Origin: Mesorhizobium loti
GTDB taxonomy: Bacteria; Pseudomonadota; Alphaproteobacteria; Rhizobiales; Rhizobiaceae
Assembly (NCBI RefSeq): GCF_002858745.1
Contig: NZ_PJRO01000011.1
Span: 179,832 to 243,831, forward strand
Length of the DNA: 64,000 nt
Direction: 5' to 3'
Below the pieces are notes generated by a model that was not told the DNA's origin, did not search any database, and saw only the letters and a list, made by a program, of their open reading frames with translations. Position 1 is the first letter of the stretch. Each line of letters begins with the position of its first letter. Shown piece after piece: positions 39,761 to 48,244 of the stretch. The translations under genes and the position numbers were made by a program.

Positions 39761-39777
39761 TTTTCCATTTTGGCAAA
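39761..39777. promoter_or_regulatory. Operator candidate TTTTCCATTTTGGCAAA
   Basis: Differs at one base from the symmetric site at 36623. It sits 51 bases before the aldehyde dehydrogenase start and 86 bases before the SDR start, in the divergent promoter region. Confidence 0.6.
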
Positions 39778-39862
39778 TTTTTTCTATTCCGGCTTGATGG
39801 ATCGTGTGTCCGCTCCTATTGTCCGCTCCAACGGCAGACGCTGAACGGAGGAGGGATACCTG

Positions 39863-40621
39863 ATGGTCGAGTTTGATTTCAGTGGCAGGCATGCGGTTGT
39901 TGCGGGTGCTGGCGGTGGCATGGGCGAGGCAATCGCATTGGCCCTGCTCCAGTCCGGCGCGGCGGTGACGGCAATCGACGTCAAGGAACGTCCGGCATCG
40001 CTGGCTTCCTTCGGCGACAAGCTCACCTTCGAACAGGGTGACCTGACCGACGAGGCCTTTGTCCAGAAAGTCGTCGGCTCGGCCGGAAAGGCGCGTGGCG
40101 GCGTCGACTATCTCGCCAATGTCGCCGGCGTGCTGTGGTTCGGCCGCGACAAGTCTGTGCTGGAGATGGACCTCGACGTCTGGGACCAGGTCTTCAACAT
40201 CAACCTGAAGTCATTCGCCCATACGGCGCGCGCGGTGGTGCCTTTCATGCGCTCGAGCGGTCGCGGTGGAGCCATGGTGCATTTTTCGACGATCCAGTGG
40301 TATCGCGGCGATCCGGCCCCGCAGGATGCCTATCAGGCGTCGAAGGCCGGCGTGTGCGCGCTTTCGAAATCCCTGGCCATGCAGCTTGCCGCGGAGCGCA
40401 TCCGCTCCAACGCCATATGCCCGGGCATGGCGCTGACGCCGTTGCAGGCGCGCTGGGATACGGAGGAAAAGCGCCAGGCGGTTGCCAACTACGCGCCGCT
40501 CGGCCGTATCGGCACGCCGCAGGACATGGCCAATGCCGCGCTGTTCCTGCTGTCTGACGCCGCGAGCTATATCACCGGCATCGAACTTGCCGTCGACGGT
40601 GGCCTGTTGATGCGTATGTAA
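39863..40621 (+). CDS. Short-chain dehydrogenase/reductase (SDR)
   Basis: 252 aa, with GGAGGAGGG upstream of the ATG. AGAGGGMG (about residues 13-20) is the nucleotide-binding glycine motif, and an acidic Asp at the end of beta2 (AIDVK) favours NAD(H). YQASK supplies the catalytic Tyr and Lys, and VHFST the Ser position. The C-terminal ITGIELAVDGGLLMRM is typical. It shares a divergent control region with the aldehyde dehydrogenase, so an alcohol or keto intermediate of the same pathway is the probable substrate. Confidence 0.87.
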   Translation: MVEFDFSGRHAVVAGAGGGMGEAIALALLQSGAAVTAIDVKERPASLASFGDKLTFEQGDLTDEAFVQKVVGSAGKARGGVDYLANVAGVLWFGRDKSVLEMDLDVWDQVFNINLKSFAHTARAVVPFMRSSGRGGAMVHFSTIQWYRGDPAPQDAYQASKAGVCALSKSLAMQLAAERIRSNAICPGMALTPLQARWDTEEKRQAVANYAPLGRIGTPQDMANAALFLLSDAASYITGIELAVDGGLLMRM

Positions 40622-40629
40622 TCGGGTTG

Positions 40630-40649
40630 CCGCCGGTATCGACCGGCGG
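40630..40649. terminator. Hairpin between convergent SDR and MerR genes
   Basis: CCGCCGGT (40630-40637), ATCG, ACCGGCGG (40642-40649), followed by TGCCTTTCC. It lies 9 bases after the SDR stop codon and 13 bases from the MerR stop codon, so it can serve both strands. Confidence 0.65.
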
Positions 40650-40661
40650 TGCCTTTCCTAT

Positions 40662-41087
40662 CTAGTGATGGTCGTGCATGCACTTGCCGTGATCGGCCAG
40701 CACCTCGATCACCCGGCATTCGGCAAGGCGCCCGTGCCGGCACTCTTCCACCATCACCTCCAGTTCCGCCTTCAACGCCATCAGGCTTGCAATGCGCTGT
40801 TCCACCTCGATGAGCCTAGCCTTGGCGATGCCGTCGGCCGTCGCGCAGGGCTGGGCCGGATCGTCCTGCAAGGTCAGCAGCGTGCGGATGGCGGACACTT
40901 CGAAGCCGAGTTCGCGGGCATGGCGGATGAAGGCAAGCCGGCGCAGCCCCTTCTGATCGTAGAAGCGCCGATTGCCGTCCGTGCGCGGCGGCTCGGGCAG
41001 CAGTCCAATCTGCTCATAATAGCGGATTGTAGGCACCTTCACGCCGCTCTCTCTGGCGACATCGCCGATCGTCAATTCGGACTTCAT
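40662..41087 (-). CDS. MerR-family heavy-metal regulator, CadR/ZntR-like
   Basis: 141 aa from ATG 41087 (MKSELTIGDV); the open frame to 41156 overlaps the P-type ATPase start. The helix-turn-helix is ELTIGDVARESGVKVPTIRY, then YEQIGLL. Metal-binding Cys residues are in DPAQPCATADGIA, EECRHG and AECRVIEVL. An extra Cys and a His-rich tail (GKCMHDHH) resemble CadR, which senses Cd, Pb and Zn. It is divergent from the P-type ATPase and should activate it through the overlapping 8-3-8 operator. Confidence 0.87.
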   Translation of the reverse strand: MKSELTIGDVARESGVKVPTIRYYEQIGLLPEPPRTDGNRRFYDQKGLRRLAFIRHARELGFEVSAIRTLLTLQDDPAQPCATADGIAKARLIEVEQRIASLMALKAELEVMVEECRHGRLAECRVIEVLADHGKCMHDHH

Positions 41088-41099
41088 TTTTTCTCTTGC

Positions 41100-41118
41100 T
41101 CCTCTAGTCGCTAGAGGA
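41100..41118. promoter_or_regulatory. MerR-type operator TCCTCTAG-TCG-CTAGAGGA
   Basis: Perfect 8-base arms with a 3-base centre, between a TTGCTC-like -35 (41097-41102) and a TAGCGT-like -10 (about 41121-41126). A palindrome inside an over-long spacer is the standard MerR promoter design. It drives the ATPase gene on the plus strand. Confidence 0.78.
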
Positions 41119-41154
41119 TGTAGCGTCTGCTCGAACATAATCAAGGGAATGATC

Positions 41155-43497
41155 ATGGCACGAGCATCAGAGCAGATGCGTTACCGCGTCGACGGTATGG
41201 ATTGCGCCTCCTGCGCATCGAAAATCGACACCGCCGTGCGGCGTCTGAAAGGCGTCGAGGACGTCTCCGTCTCGGTGACGCGCGGCACGATGACAGTCAA
41301 ACACGATGGCAGTGCGGAACTGGCCCCGGCGATCGAAAAGCGGGTTACCGGCCTCGGCTACAAGCTCGCGCTGGTACCGTCGACGGCTCAGGTTCCTGCG
41401 ATCGCCGTCAAGGAAGACGCCTGCGGCTGCGGTCACGATCACCATGCCCATGACAAGCACGATCACAGGGATCATGACCATTCCAGTCACGATCATGCCG
41501 ATCACGACCACGCGGACCATGACCATTCAGGGCATGATCACGCTTCTCACGGCCAAGCCAAGTCTGCCCCGGCAACAAAGCCGAGTGTCGAGGGGCTGCA
41601 CGGACATGATCATGGCCCGAACAGCGGCCCATGGTGGAAGTCCGGTAAAGGTAAGATGACCATCGCCGCTGGCCTCGCTTTGGCTGTTGCCTACGGCATC
41701 GGCAAGCTGGTTCCGGGCTACGAAACCTGGATATTCACCGTTGCCATGCTGGTCGGTCTCGTGCCGATCGCACGCCGCGCCACTATGGCTGCCTTCGTCG
41801 GCACGCCTTTTTCCATCGAGATGCTGATGACCATCGCCGCGATCGGCGCAGTTATCATCGGCGCCACGGAAGAAGCGGCAGCCGTCGTCTTCCTGTTCCT
41901 GATCGGCGAATTGCTCGAAGGCGTCGCTGCCGGCAAGGCGCGTGCCTCGATCCAGTCGCTGACCGCGCTGGTGCCGAAGACGGCACTGCTGGAACGGGAC
42001 GGCAAGGTCAGCGAAGTGCAGGCCGAGACACTCGCTGTCGGCTCCGTCATCATGGTGCGTCCGGGCGATCGCATCCCGGCCGATGGCATCGTCGTCTCGG
42101 GTGAAAGCGCCGTCGACGAAGCACCGGTCACCGGCGAAAGTGTACCGGTGCGCAAGGTGCCCGATTCCAAGGTCTATGCCGGCACGGTTAACAGCGATGC
42201 CGTGCTGCGTGTGCGCGTGACGGCGGCCGCCGCCGACAACACCATCGCCCGCGTCGTGCGCCTCGTCGAGGAGGCGCAGGAATCGAAAGCGCCGACCGAG
42301 CGCTTCATCGACCGCTTCTCGAAATATTACACGCCGGGCGTGGTTGTCTTCGCGGCCCTCGTTGCCGTCATCCCGCCGCTGGCGATGGGCGCCGCCTGGG
42401 ACGAGTGGATCTACAAGGGCCTCGCCATTCTGCTGATCGGCTGCCCCTGCGCGCTGGTCATCTCGACACCGGCAGCGATTGCCGCCTCGCTTTCGTCCGG
42501 CGCACGGCGTGGCTTGCTCATGAAGGGCGGCGCGGTGCTGGAGAACCTCGGCAAGATGACAGCTGTCGCCTTCGACAAGACAGGCACGCTGACTGAGGGC
42601 AAGCCGAAGGTGACCGATATCGACGGTTTCGGCCTGCCGGCCGGCGAGGTGCTGCGGCTGGCGGCGGCGCTGGAGACGGGCTCGTCCCATCCGCTCGCCA
42701 AGGCCATTCTCGGCCGTGCCGAAGCCGATGGCATCGTGGCGCCGCAGGCCTCCGGCGCCAAGGCTCTCGGCGGCAAGGGTGTTTCGGGCATCGTCGACGG
42801 CACCGAAATCTTCCTCGGTTCGCCGCAGGCTGTAGCAGAACGCGTGCCGCTTAGCGCGGAGCAGTCGAGCCGCATCGCGGCGCTGAACGACGAAGGCAAG
42901 ACCGTGTCGCTGCTGCTTGCCGGTGGCAAGCTCGCCGGTGCCCTGGCGATGCGCGACGAACCACGCCCCGATGCGCGGGCCGGCCTGCAGGCCTTGGCCG
43001 ATCGCGGCATCAGGACCGTGATGCTGACCGGCGACAATGCCCGCACCGCCGCCGCCATCGGCAAGCAGCTCGGCATCGAGGTGCGCGCCGAACTGCTGCC
43101 CGAGGACAAGCAGCGCATTGTCGGTGAATTGAAGCGTGAGGGTTATTCGGTTGCCAAGGTCGGCGACGGCATCAACGACGCGCCGGCGCTTGCTGCAGCC
43201 GACGTCGGCATTGCCATGGGTGGCGGCACCGACGTTGCACTCGAGACGGCCGATGCGGCGGTGCTGCATGGACGCGTCGGCGACATCGCCGGAATGATCG
43301 AACTGTCCAAGCGCACGATGGCCAACATCGGCCAGAACATCACCATCGCGCTCGGCCTGAAGGCGGTGTTCCTGGTGACCACGGTGATCGGTCTCACCGG
43401 CCTGTGGCCGGCGATCCTCGCCGACACAGGTGCCACCGTTCTGGTGACGATCAACGCGTTGCGCCTGCTCGGCGCGGCAAAACAAGTCACCGCCTGA
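41155..43497 (+). CDS. zntA: Zn(II)/Cd(II)/Pb(II)-translocating P1B-type ATPase
   Basis: 780 aa with the start at 41155, because AAGGGA lies only a base from the ATG at 41149. The N-terminal HMA domain has GMDCASC (Cys17, Cys20). A long His/Asp-rich linker follows (about 93-153), with HDHADHDHADHDHSGHDH at its core. Then come the membrane helices, CPC (430-432) in the ion path, DKTGT with Asp474 for phosphorylation, the SHPLAKA His and GDGINDAPALAAADVGIAM. The CPC plus late-helix DTGATVLVTINALRLL is the Zn/Cd/Pb (P1B-2) pattern. It exports these metals and confers tolerance. The linker is longer and richer in His than in E. coli ZntA and may store or sense metal. Confidence 0.93.
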   Translation: MARASEQMRYRVDGMDCASCASKIDTAVRRLKGVEDVSVSVTRGTMTVKHDGSAELAPAIEKRVTGLGYKLALVPSTAQVPAIAVKEDACGCGHDHHAHDKHDHRDHDHSSHDHADHDHADHDHSGHDHASHGQAKSAPATKPSVEGLHGHDHGPNSGPWWKSGKGKMTIAAGLALAVAYGIGKLVPGYETWIFTVAMLVGLVPIARRATMAAFVGTPFSIEMLMTIAAIGAVIIGATEEAAAVVFLFLIGELLEGVAAGKARASIQSLTALVPKTALLERDGKVSEVQAETLAVGSVIMVRPGDRIPADGIVVSGESAVDEAPVTGESVPVRKVPDSKVYAGTVNSDAVLRVRVTAAAADNTIARVVRLVEEAQESKAPTERFIDRFSKYYTPGVVVFAALVAVIPPLAMGAAWDEWIYKGLAILLIGCPCALVISTPAAIAASLSSGARRGLLMKGGAVLENLGKMTAVAFDKTGTLTEGKPKVTDIDGFGLPAGEVLRLAAALETGSSHPLAKAILGRAEADGIVAPQASGAKALGGKGVSGIVDGTEIFLGSPQAVAERVPLSAEQSSRIAALNDEGKTVSLLLAGGKLAGALAMRDEPRPDARAGLQALADRGIRTVMLTGDNARTAAAIGKQLGIEVRAELLPEDKQRIVGELKREGYSVAKVGDGINDAPALAAADVGIAMGGGTDVALETADAAVLHGRVGDIAGMIELSKRTMANIGQNITIALGLKAVFLVTTVIGLTGLWPAILADTGATVLVTINALRLLGAAKQVTA

Positions 43498-43507
43498 TCG
43501 ACGGAAT

Positions 43508-43537
43508 GGGAGGCGGCGCGTTGCCGCGGCGCCTCCC
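43508..43537. terminator. GC-rich hairpin between convergent zntA and GST genes
   Basis: 13-base arms (43508-43520, 43525-43537) with one mismatch and a 4-base loop. It begins 10 bases after the ATPase stop and ends 11 bases before the GST stop codon. There is no T-run, so it is a probable but imperfect bidirectional terminator. Confidence 0.55.
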
Positions 43538-43548
43538 TGTCCAAGACG

Positions 43549-44223
43549 CTAGGCTGCCTTGAGCAGATAGGCGTCATGTCTGCGCAGGAAGGCGTGCAGC
43601 CGTTCCGGATAGTCGGACCCGACCGCCTGTCGCACGCTTGGCTGCTCCGCCAGCATGGCACGCCAGGCGCGGACGCGCGGCGTGTTGGCGAAAATGGCGG
43701 TTTCGGCAATCGTGTCGAACAGGTCGAAATAGCGGAACACCGGTGCAAAGACTGCGTCGACAAGGCTGAAATCCCTGCCGGCAAAATAGGGTCCATTGCC
43801 GAGCACCGCTTCCAGTCTCTCGAACTTCCCTGCGATCGTTGCGCGCTTCTGCTCATAGATCGCGGCATCAGGCGTCGTCTCCAATCCCCAGATGTCGGAA
43901 AGGATGGTCGAGCCAAACTCCATCCAGGCGCGATGTTGTGCCCGCGCCAACGGATCGGCCGGATGCAGCTTGGGACCGGCTCGCGTCTCTTCGATGTATT
44001 CGCAGATCACCGAGCTTTCGAAGAGCACGGCCTGCGGTCGATCGGGCTGCCGCACGATCAGCAGCGGTACCTTGCCGAGCGGCGACACGGCGAGGAACCA
44101 GGCCGGTTTGTCGGCAAGGTCGATGAGTACCTTTTCGAAAGGCACGCCCTTTTCAGCGAGCGCGATGGCCGCGCGCTGCACATAGGGGCACAGGTGATGG
44201 CTGACGAGGGTGAGCGTCTGCAT
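43549..44223 (-). CDS. Glutathione S-transferase (omega/maleylacetoacetate-isomerase-like)
   Basis: 224 aa from ATG 44223 (MQTLTLVSHHLCPYVQRAAI). The thioredoxin-like domain holds a catalytic Cys in LCPYVQ (Cys12), so it belongs with Cys-type omega-like GSTs rather than the Tyr/Ser classes. PLGKVPLL gives the cis-Pro and FESSVICEYIEE the glutathione gamma-glutamyl site. The helical C-terminal domain is complete. The upstream open frame to 44523 is a shadow of the second GST gene. It lies 11 bases after that GST gene in the same direction. Confidence 0.88.
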   Translation of the reverse strand: MQTLTLVSHHLCPYVQRAAIALAEKGVPFEKVLIDLADKPAWFLAVSPLGKVPLLIVRQPDRPQAVLFESSVICEYIEETRAGPKLHPADPLARAQHRAWMEFGSTILSDIWGLETTPDAAIYEQKRATIAGKFERLEAVLGNGPYFAGRDFSLVDAVFAPVFRYFDLFDTIAETAIFANTPRVRAWRAMLAEQPSVRQAVGSDYPERLHAFLRRHDAYLLKAA

Positions 44224-44234
44224 CGAAGTCCTCC

Positions 44235-44861
44235 TCAAGCCGCGATCTTCATGCCTTCGGCCTGCATCGCCTCGCGCACTTTCGGGCGCGCAGCGACACG
44301 ATCCATGAAGGCGCGCAGGCGCGGGAAGGCGGTGAGATCGACCTTGGTGAAGGCAGACCAGCCAACGATGGTGAAAAGATAGGCGTCGGCAGCGGTGAAC
44401 TGCTCGCCGGTCAGATAGGGGCCCGATTCCGCCAGGTGGTTCTCGACGAACGTCAATCGCCTGGCGAGCATGTTGCGTGCGACGTCCTGTGCCTGAGACC
44501 CGTATTCTGGATGGAACAGCCACGGGCTGTACATCTTGTGCAGTTCGCTGGCGATGAAGTTCAGCCAGCTTTGTTGCTGGTAGCGTTCCGCGGTCCCAGG
44601 GCGCGGCGCGAGACCGGATTCTGGCCTGAGATCCGCGAGATACTGCACGATAGCTGCGCCCTCGGTCAGCACCGAGCCATCGTCCAGCTCAAGCGCGGGC
44701 ACATAGCCGTTCGGGTTGACCAAGGTGTAGTCTGCTCCGGTCTCGGTCGGATGAGGGGTCCTGGCGAGGTTGACCTTCTCAAAATCCAGCTCGATGCCTG
44801 CTTCCAGTGCAACGATGTGTGGCGACAGCGAGCAAGTGCTGGTGGCGTAGTAGAGTTTCAT
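44235..44861 (-). CDS. Glutathione S-transferase, beta class (GstA-like)
   Basis: 208 aa from ATG 44861 (MKLYYATSTCSLSPHIVALE); the open frame to 44906 lacks a ribosome site as good as AAGGATTTGCC. Cys10 in STCSLSPH is the beta-class catalytic residue. NPNGYVPALELDDGSVLTEG and AAIVQYLADL form the glutathione site. It conjugates or binds electrophiles in the cytoplasm. It is divergent from a LysR gene that probably controls both GSTs. Confidence 0.9.
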   Translation of the reverse strand: MKLYYATSTCSLSPHIVALEAGIELDFEKVNLARTPHPTETGADYTLVNPNGYVPALELDDGSVLTEGAAIVQYLADLRPESGLAPRPGTAERYQQQSWLNFIASELHKMYSPWLFHPEYGSQAQDVARNMLARRLTFVENHLAESGPYLTGEQFTAADAYLFTIVGWSAFTKVDLTAFPRLRAFMDRVAARPKVREAMQAEGMKIAA

Positions 44862-45008
44862 GGCAAATCCTTCCGGGGATCGGCGCGCCGTCAACAGCGA
44901 CGGCACCTTCCGTCATGAAGAATAGGGTTGGCGCCCACGCATTGCTCATTGGTATTTTGCCTGCTGCATTTGCAAGACTGCAAGCATGACAAGTGCTACC
45001 TTCCCGGC

Positions 45009-45923
45009 ATGGATGACTGGAACGAATTGCGGCTGGTCCTGGCGGTGCAACGCGAAGGTAGCCTGACCGGTGCGGCGAAAGCCCTCAATGTCGATCATTC
45101 GACGGCCTTTCGCCGGCTCAACGCGTTGGAGAAGCGCATCGGCGTGCATCTGTTCGAGCGCTTGCCGGGCGGCCTCTACCAGGCAACAGTCACCGGCGAG
45201 CGCATGGCAGCAACTGCCGAGCGTGTCGAGGACGAGACGCTGGCGCTGGATCGCGACATTGCCGGCTCCGATCATCGCCTTTCGGGGCGCTTGCGGGTCA
45301 CCTCTTCGGAGACTCTGGCCTACAGCCGGCTGCCCAGCCACCTGGCGGCGTTTCGCCGAACGAATCCGGGCATCGTGGTTGAGCTGCTCATCGACAATCG
45401 TGTGCTTAGCCTGTCACGGCGCGAGGCCGACATCGCGTTGCGTCCGGTGCGCCCCAAGGAAGGCGACCTTTGGGGACGCAAGCTCTGTGCTGCTGCCTGG
45501 ACCTTTTTCGCGACGCCCGCCTATCTGGAAACAATGGATGGCCCGGTTGCAGACATCGGTGACCGGCAAGATCTGATCGGTTGGGAGGAAGGCGCGGCCG
45601 GCATCCAGGCAGCGGAATGGCTGGAACGCGCCGCGCCGGACAGCGCCTTCGTCTACCGCACCAACAGCCTGGTCAACCAATCGGTGGCGGCAAAGGCAGG
45701 TATCGGAATAGCGCTCTTGCCTTGTTATCTTGGCGACAGCGATCCCGGCCTCGTGCGGGTGCGAGGGGAACCCCTGGCTGATCTTGAAGGCGAGTTCTGG
45801 ATCGTCACCCATGCCGACCTGAAACGGACGGCGCGGGTGCGTGCGTTCTTCGAACAGGTCGGTGACGGACTGGTCCGCGAGCGCGACCTATTCGAAGGCC
45901 GTATGCCCGGGGTAAGGGCATAG
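45009..45923 (+). CDS. LysR-family transcriptional regulator
   Basis: 304 aa from ATG 45009 (MDDWNELRLVLAVQREGSLT); the frame to 44928 runs into the divergent promoter. The helix-turn-helix LTGAAKALNVDHSTAFRRL and a CrgA-like ligand domain (LSGRLRVTSSETLAYSRLPS) are clear. The divergent GST genes are the likely target. The 147-base gap has a small TTGCA-N4-TGCAA symmetry (near 44980). Confidence 0.88.
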   Translation: MDDWNELRLVLAVQREGSLTGAAKALNVDHSTAFRRLNALEKRIGVHLFERLPGGLYQATVTGERMAATAERVEDETLALDRDIAGSDHRLSGRLRVTSSETLAYSRLPSHLAAFRRTNPGIVVELLIDNRVLSLSRREADIALRPVRPKEGDLWGRKLCAAAWTFFATPAYLETMDGPVADIGDRQDLIGWEEGAAGIQAAEWLERAAPDSAFVYRTNSLVNQSVAAKAGIGIALLPCYLGDSDPGLVRVRGEPLADLEGEFWIVTHADLKRTARVRAFFEQVGDGLVRERDLFEGRMPGVRA

Positions 45924-45935
45924 AGCCGAAACCTG

Positions 45936-46026
45936 GGGCGTTTCCGTTTTTCACGGAAACGCTCCAACTCTTTATTTTTAAGCAAGTCGAGGAAAACCGC
46001 TACGCACTTTTCCTCGACTTGCTCTA
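45936..46026. repeat. TAGAGC two-hairpin repeat, copy 6 (inverted)
   Basis: 91 bases holding two good hairpins: GCGTTTCCGT/ACGGAAACGC (45938-45963), and AAGTCGAGGAAAA/TTTTCCTCGACTT with perfect 13-base arms around 11 bases. The outer end gives the TAG stop codon of the minus-strand GS-like gene. It lies between convergent genes. Confidence 0.82.
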
Positions 46027-47388
46027 GACGATTTCGAGATAGGCGCTGAACTCGTAGTCCGTCACCTGTTCGGCGAAGCCGGCGATTTCCTGCCGCTTGC
46101 AGGCGACCATCATTTGCCTGAGCACGGGCGCGAAGATTTCGGCTGCGATCGGGCCGCTCTCGAACGCGTCCACCGCCTGACCCCATTCCGCCGGGATCTT
46201 GCGCTGCTTCTTGGCCGAATAGGCCCGCCCCGTCTGTGGTGCAGCGGGTTTCCAGCCGTTTCGGATGCCGACGAGGGCCGCCCCGAGGATCGCCGCGAGA
46301 ACGAGATAAGGATTGGAATCCGCCCCGGCAACGCGATGTTCGATGCGCCGTGCCTTCGGGTTGCCGCCCGGAATGCGGATCGCCGCAGTCCGGTTCTCGT
46401 AACCCCAGGAGATCGAGGTTGGTGCATGCGTGTCGGGCCGCAGGCGACGGTACGAATTATAGTGCGGCGCAAACATGAGTGTCGTTTCCGCCATGCCGCG
46501 CAGCAGGCCGGCAACGGCGTTCTTCAGGATCGGCGAGCCCTCGGCGGTGCCATCGTCGAAGACGTTTTCGCCCTTTTCATTGAGCAGGCTGAAATGCACA
46601 TGCATGCCGTTGCCCGAACGCGTGCCGTAGGGCTTGGCCATGAATGTTGCGGCCAGCCCATGCTTGCGGGCAACGCCCTTGACGATGCGCTTGAAGAAAA
46701 CGCTGTCATCCGCGGCCTTCAGCGGATCATCGGTGTGCAGCAGATTGATCTCGAACTGGCCGATGCCGTTTTCGGCGATCGCAGCGTCGGCCGGCACCTC
46801 TTGCCTGGCGCATTCCTTGTAGACGTCCGAGAAGAACTCGCCGAAATCATCCAGCTCGTCGATGGAGAGAATGGCGTCGGAATCGAGCCGCTTGCCCGTA
46901 TAGGGCGAGATCGGCGGCATGGCGCCGTCAGGCTCGGGGTCGATCAGGTAGAATTCCATTTCCGTCGCCACGACCGGCCTCAGGCCCAGTTCGCGATATT
47001 GCGCAACGATCGCCGCCAGCGCCTGGCGCGGGTCGGCCAGAAACGGGCGGCCATCTTCCAGCGACAGCTGTAGCGGGATGAGGGCGCTCGGCCGCGAGGT
47101 CCAACTGACTGGCAGCGGTCCGCGTCCCGTCGCCTCGCAGATGCCGTCGCCGTCACCCGTTGCGAAAACCTGCGTGCTGCCGATGATGTCCTCGCCCCAC
47201 ACGTCGACGCCGACGATGGAAAGTGGCATGCGTATGCCGCCGCCGAGAACCTTGGATGCCTGTTCGATCGGAATGCGCTTGCCGCGCATGATGCCGTTCA
47301 GGTCGCAGACCACCGCCTGGACGCTTTCGATCGGGCCATTTTTTTCAATCCATGTCTTTAACTGTTCTGATTCGCTCAATTTGAGCAC
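46024..47388 (-). CDS. Glutamine-synthetase-family ligase, PuuA-like
   Basis: 454 aa. GS motifs are present: EMEFYLI, NGMHVHFSL, APHYNSYRRL and RRIEHRVAGADSNPYL. The N-terminal beta-grasp region includes VQAVVCDLNGIMRGKRIP, typical of gamma-glutamylpolyamine synthetases (PuuA/SpuI), which lack the GlnA adenylylation Tyr. Expected reaction: ATP-dependent gamma-glutamylation of a mono- or polyamine. It stands alone between a repeat and the divergent rpe gene. It is only distantly similar to the GS-like protein at 30427, so the two probably have different amines. Confidence 0.86.
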   Translation of the reverse strand: MLKLSESEQLKTWIEKNGPIESVQAVVCDLNGIMRGKRIPIEQASKVLGGGIRMPLSIVGVDVWGEDIIGSTQVFATGDGDGICEATGRGPLPVSWTSRPSALIPLQLSLEDGRPFLADPRQALAAIVAQYRELGLRPVVATEMEFYLIDPEPDGAMPPISPYTGKRLDSDAILSIDELDDFGEFFSDVYKECARQEVPADAAIAENGIGQFEINLLHTDDPLKAADDSVFFKRIVKGVARKHGLAATFMAKPYGTRSGNGMHVHFSLLNEKGENVFDDGTAEGSPILKNAVAGLLRGMAETTLMFAPHYNSYRRLRPDTHAPTSISWGYENRTAAIRIPGGNPKARRIEHRVAGADSNPYLVLAAILGAALVGIRNGWKPAAPQTGRAYSAKKQRKIPAEWGQAVDAFESGPIAAEIFAPVLRQMMVACKRQEIAGFAEQVTDYEFSAYLEIV

Positions 47389-47547
47389 CTATACCTTTCC
47401 GTTGAGAGCCGCATTGCCCGGCGAAGCTGGCATTGCGCCCTGCGCGGGTCAAGCTGACCCGAAGTTGTGGATCGGCAGGTGGCGATTCCTGTCGACAAGA
47501 GGCGCGGCTGCAGTTAGGCGGTGGCAAACAGAGTTGCGGGAGCGGCC

Positions 47548-48225
47548 ATGACCGGAAAAACCCTTATCGCGCCTTCGGTGTTGTCATCCGATTTCTCCAG
47601 GCTCGGCGACGAGGTCGAAGCGATCATCGAAGCCGGTGCCGACTGGATCCATCTCGATGTCATGGATGGCCATTTCGTGCCCAACATCACTTTCGGCGCG
47701 CCGGTCATCAAGGCGATCCGCAACCGCACCAAGGCCTATTTCGACTGTCATCTGATGATCGCCCCGGCCGATCCTTATCTCGTAGCCTTCGCCGACGCTG
47801 GTTGTGACGGCATCACCGTGCATGCCGAAGCAGGCCCGCATCTCGACCGTTCGCTGCAGACCATCCGAAATCTCGGCAAGAAAGCCGGCGTCGCGCTCAA
47901 TCCTGGCACGCCGGAAAGCGTCATCGAATATGTACTCGACCGCCTCGACCTCGTCCTGCTGATGACGGTCAATCCGGGCTTTGGCGGGCAGGCCTTCATC
48001 CCGGCGGTCGTCGAGAAGGTGAAGCGGGTCAAGGCGCTGATCGGTGACCGGCCGATCGACATCGAGATCGACGGCGGCGTTTCGCCGGAAACCGCACCGC
48101 TGGTCACCGCCGCGGGAGCCAACGTGCTGGTTGCCGGTGCCGCCGTATTCAAGGGCGGCACGGTCGATGCCTATCGCAGCAACATCGCGGCGATCAGGAC
48201 GGCCGCGGACAGGGCAGCGCTCTGA
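47548..48225 (+). CDS. rpe: Ribulose-phosphate 3-epimerase
   Basis: 225 aa from ATG 47548 (MTGKTLIAPSVLSSDFSRLG), with GCGGGAGCGG upstream; a GTG at 47521 is in frame. DWIHLDVMDGHFVPN, MTVNPGFGGQ, IDGGVSPE and VAGAAVF hold the metal and phosphate-binding residues of the TIM barrel. It interconverts ribulose 5-phosphate and xylulose 5-phosphate in the pentose phosphate pathway. It appears monocistronic, followed by a nested inverted-repeat element. Confidence 0.95.
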   Translation: MTGKTLIAPSVLSSDFSRLGDEVEAIIEAGADWIHLDVMDGHFVPNITFGAPVIKAIRNRTKAYFDCHLMIAPADPYLVAFADAGCDGITVHAEAGPHLDRSLQTIRNLGKKAGVALNPGTPESVIEYVLDRLDLVLLMTVNPGFGGQAFIPAVVEKVKRVKALIGDRPIDIEIDGGVSPETAPLVTAAGANVLVAGAAVFKGGTVDAYRSNIAAIRTAADRAAL

Positions 48226-48244
48226 CCTGCGTTGCTCTTTGGGC

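Noticed and set aside
41527..43485. 652-codon minus-strand frame opposite the metal ATPase.
   Set aside because: Shadow frame; the product is low-complexity Arg/His-rich sequence while the plus strand carries all P-type ATPase motifs.
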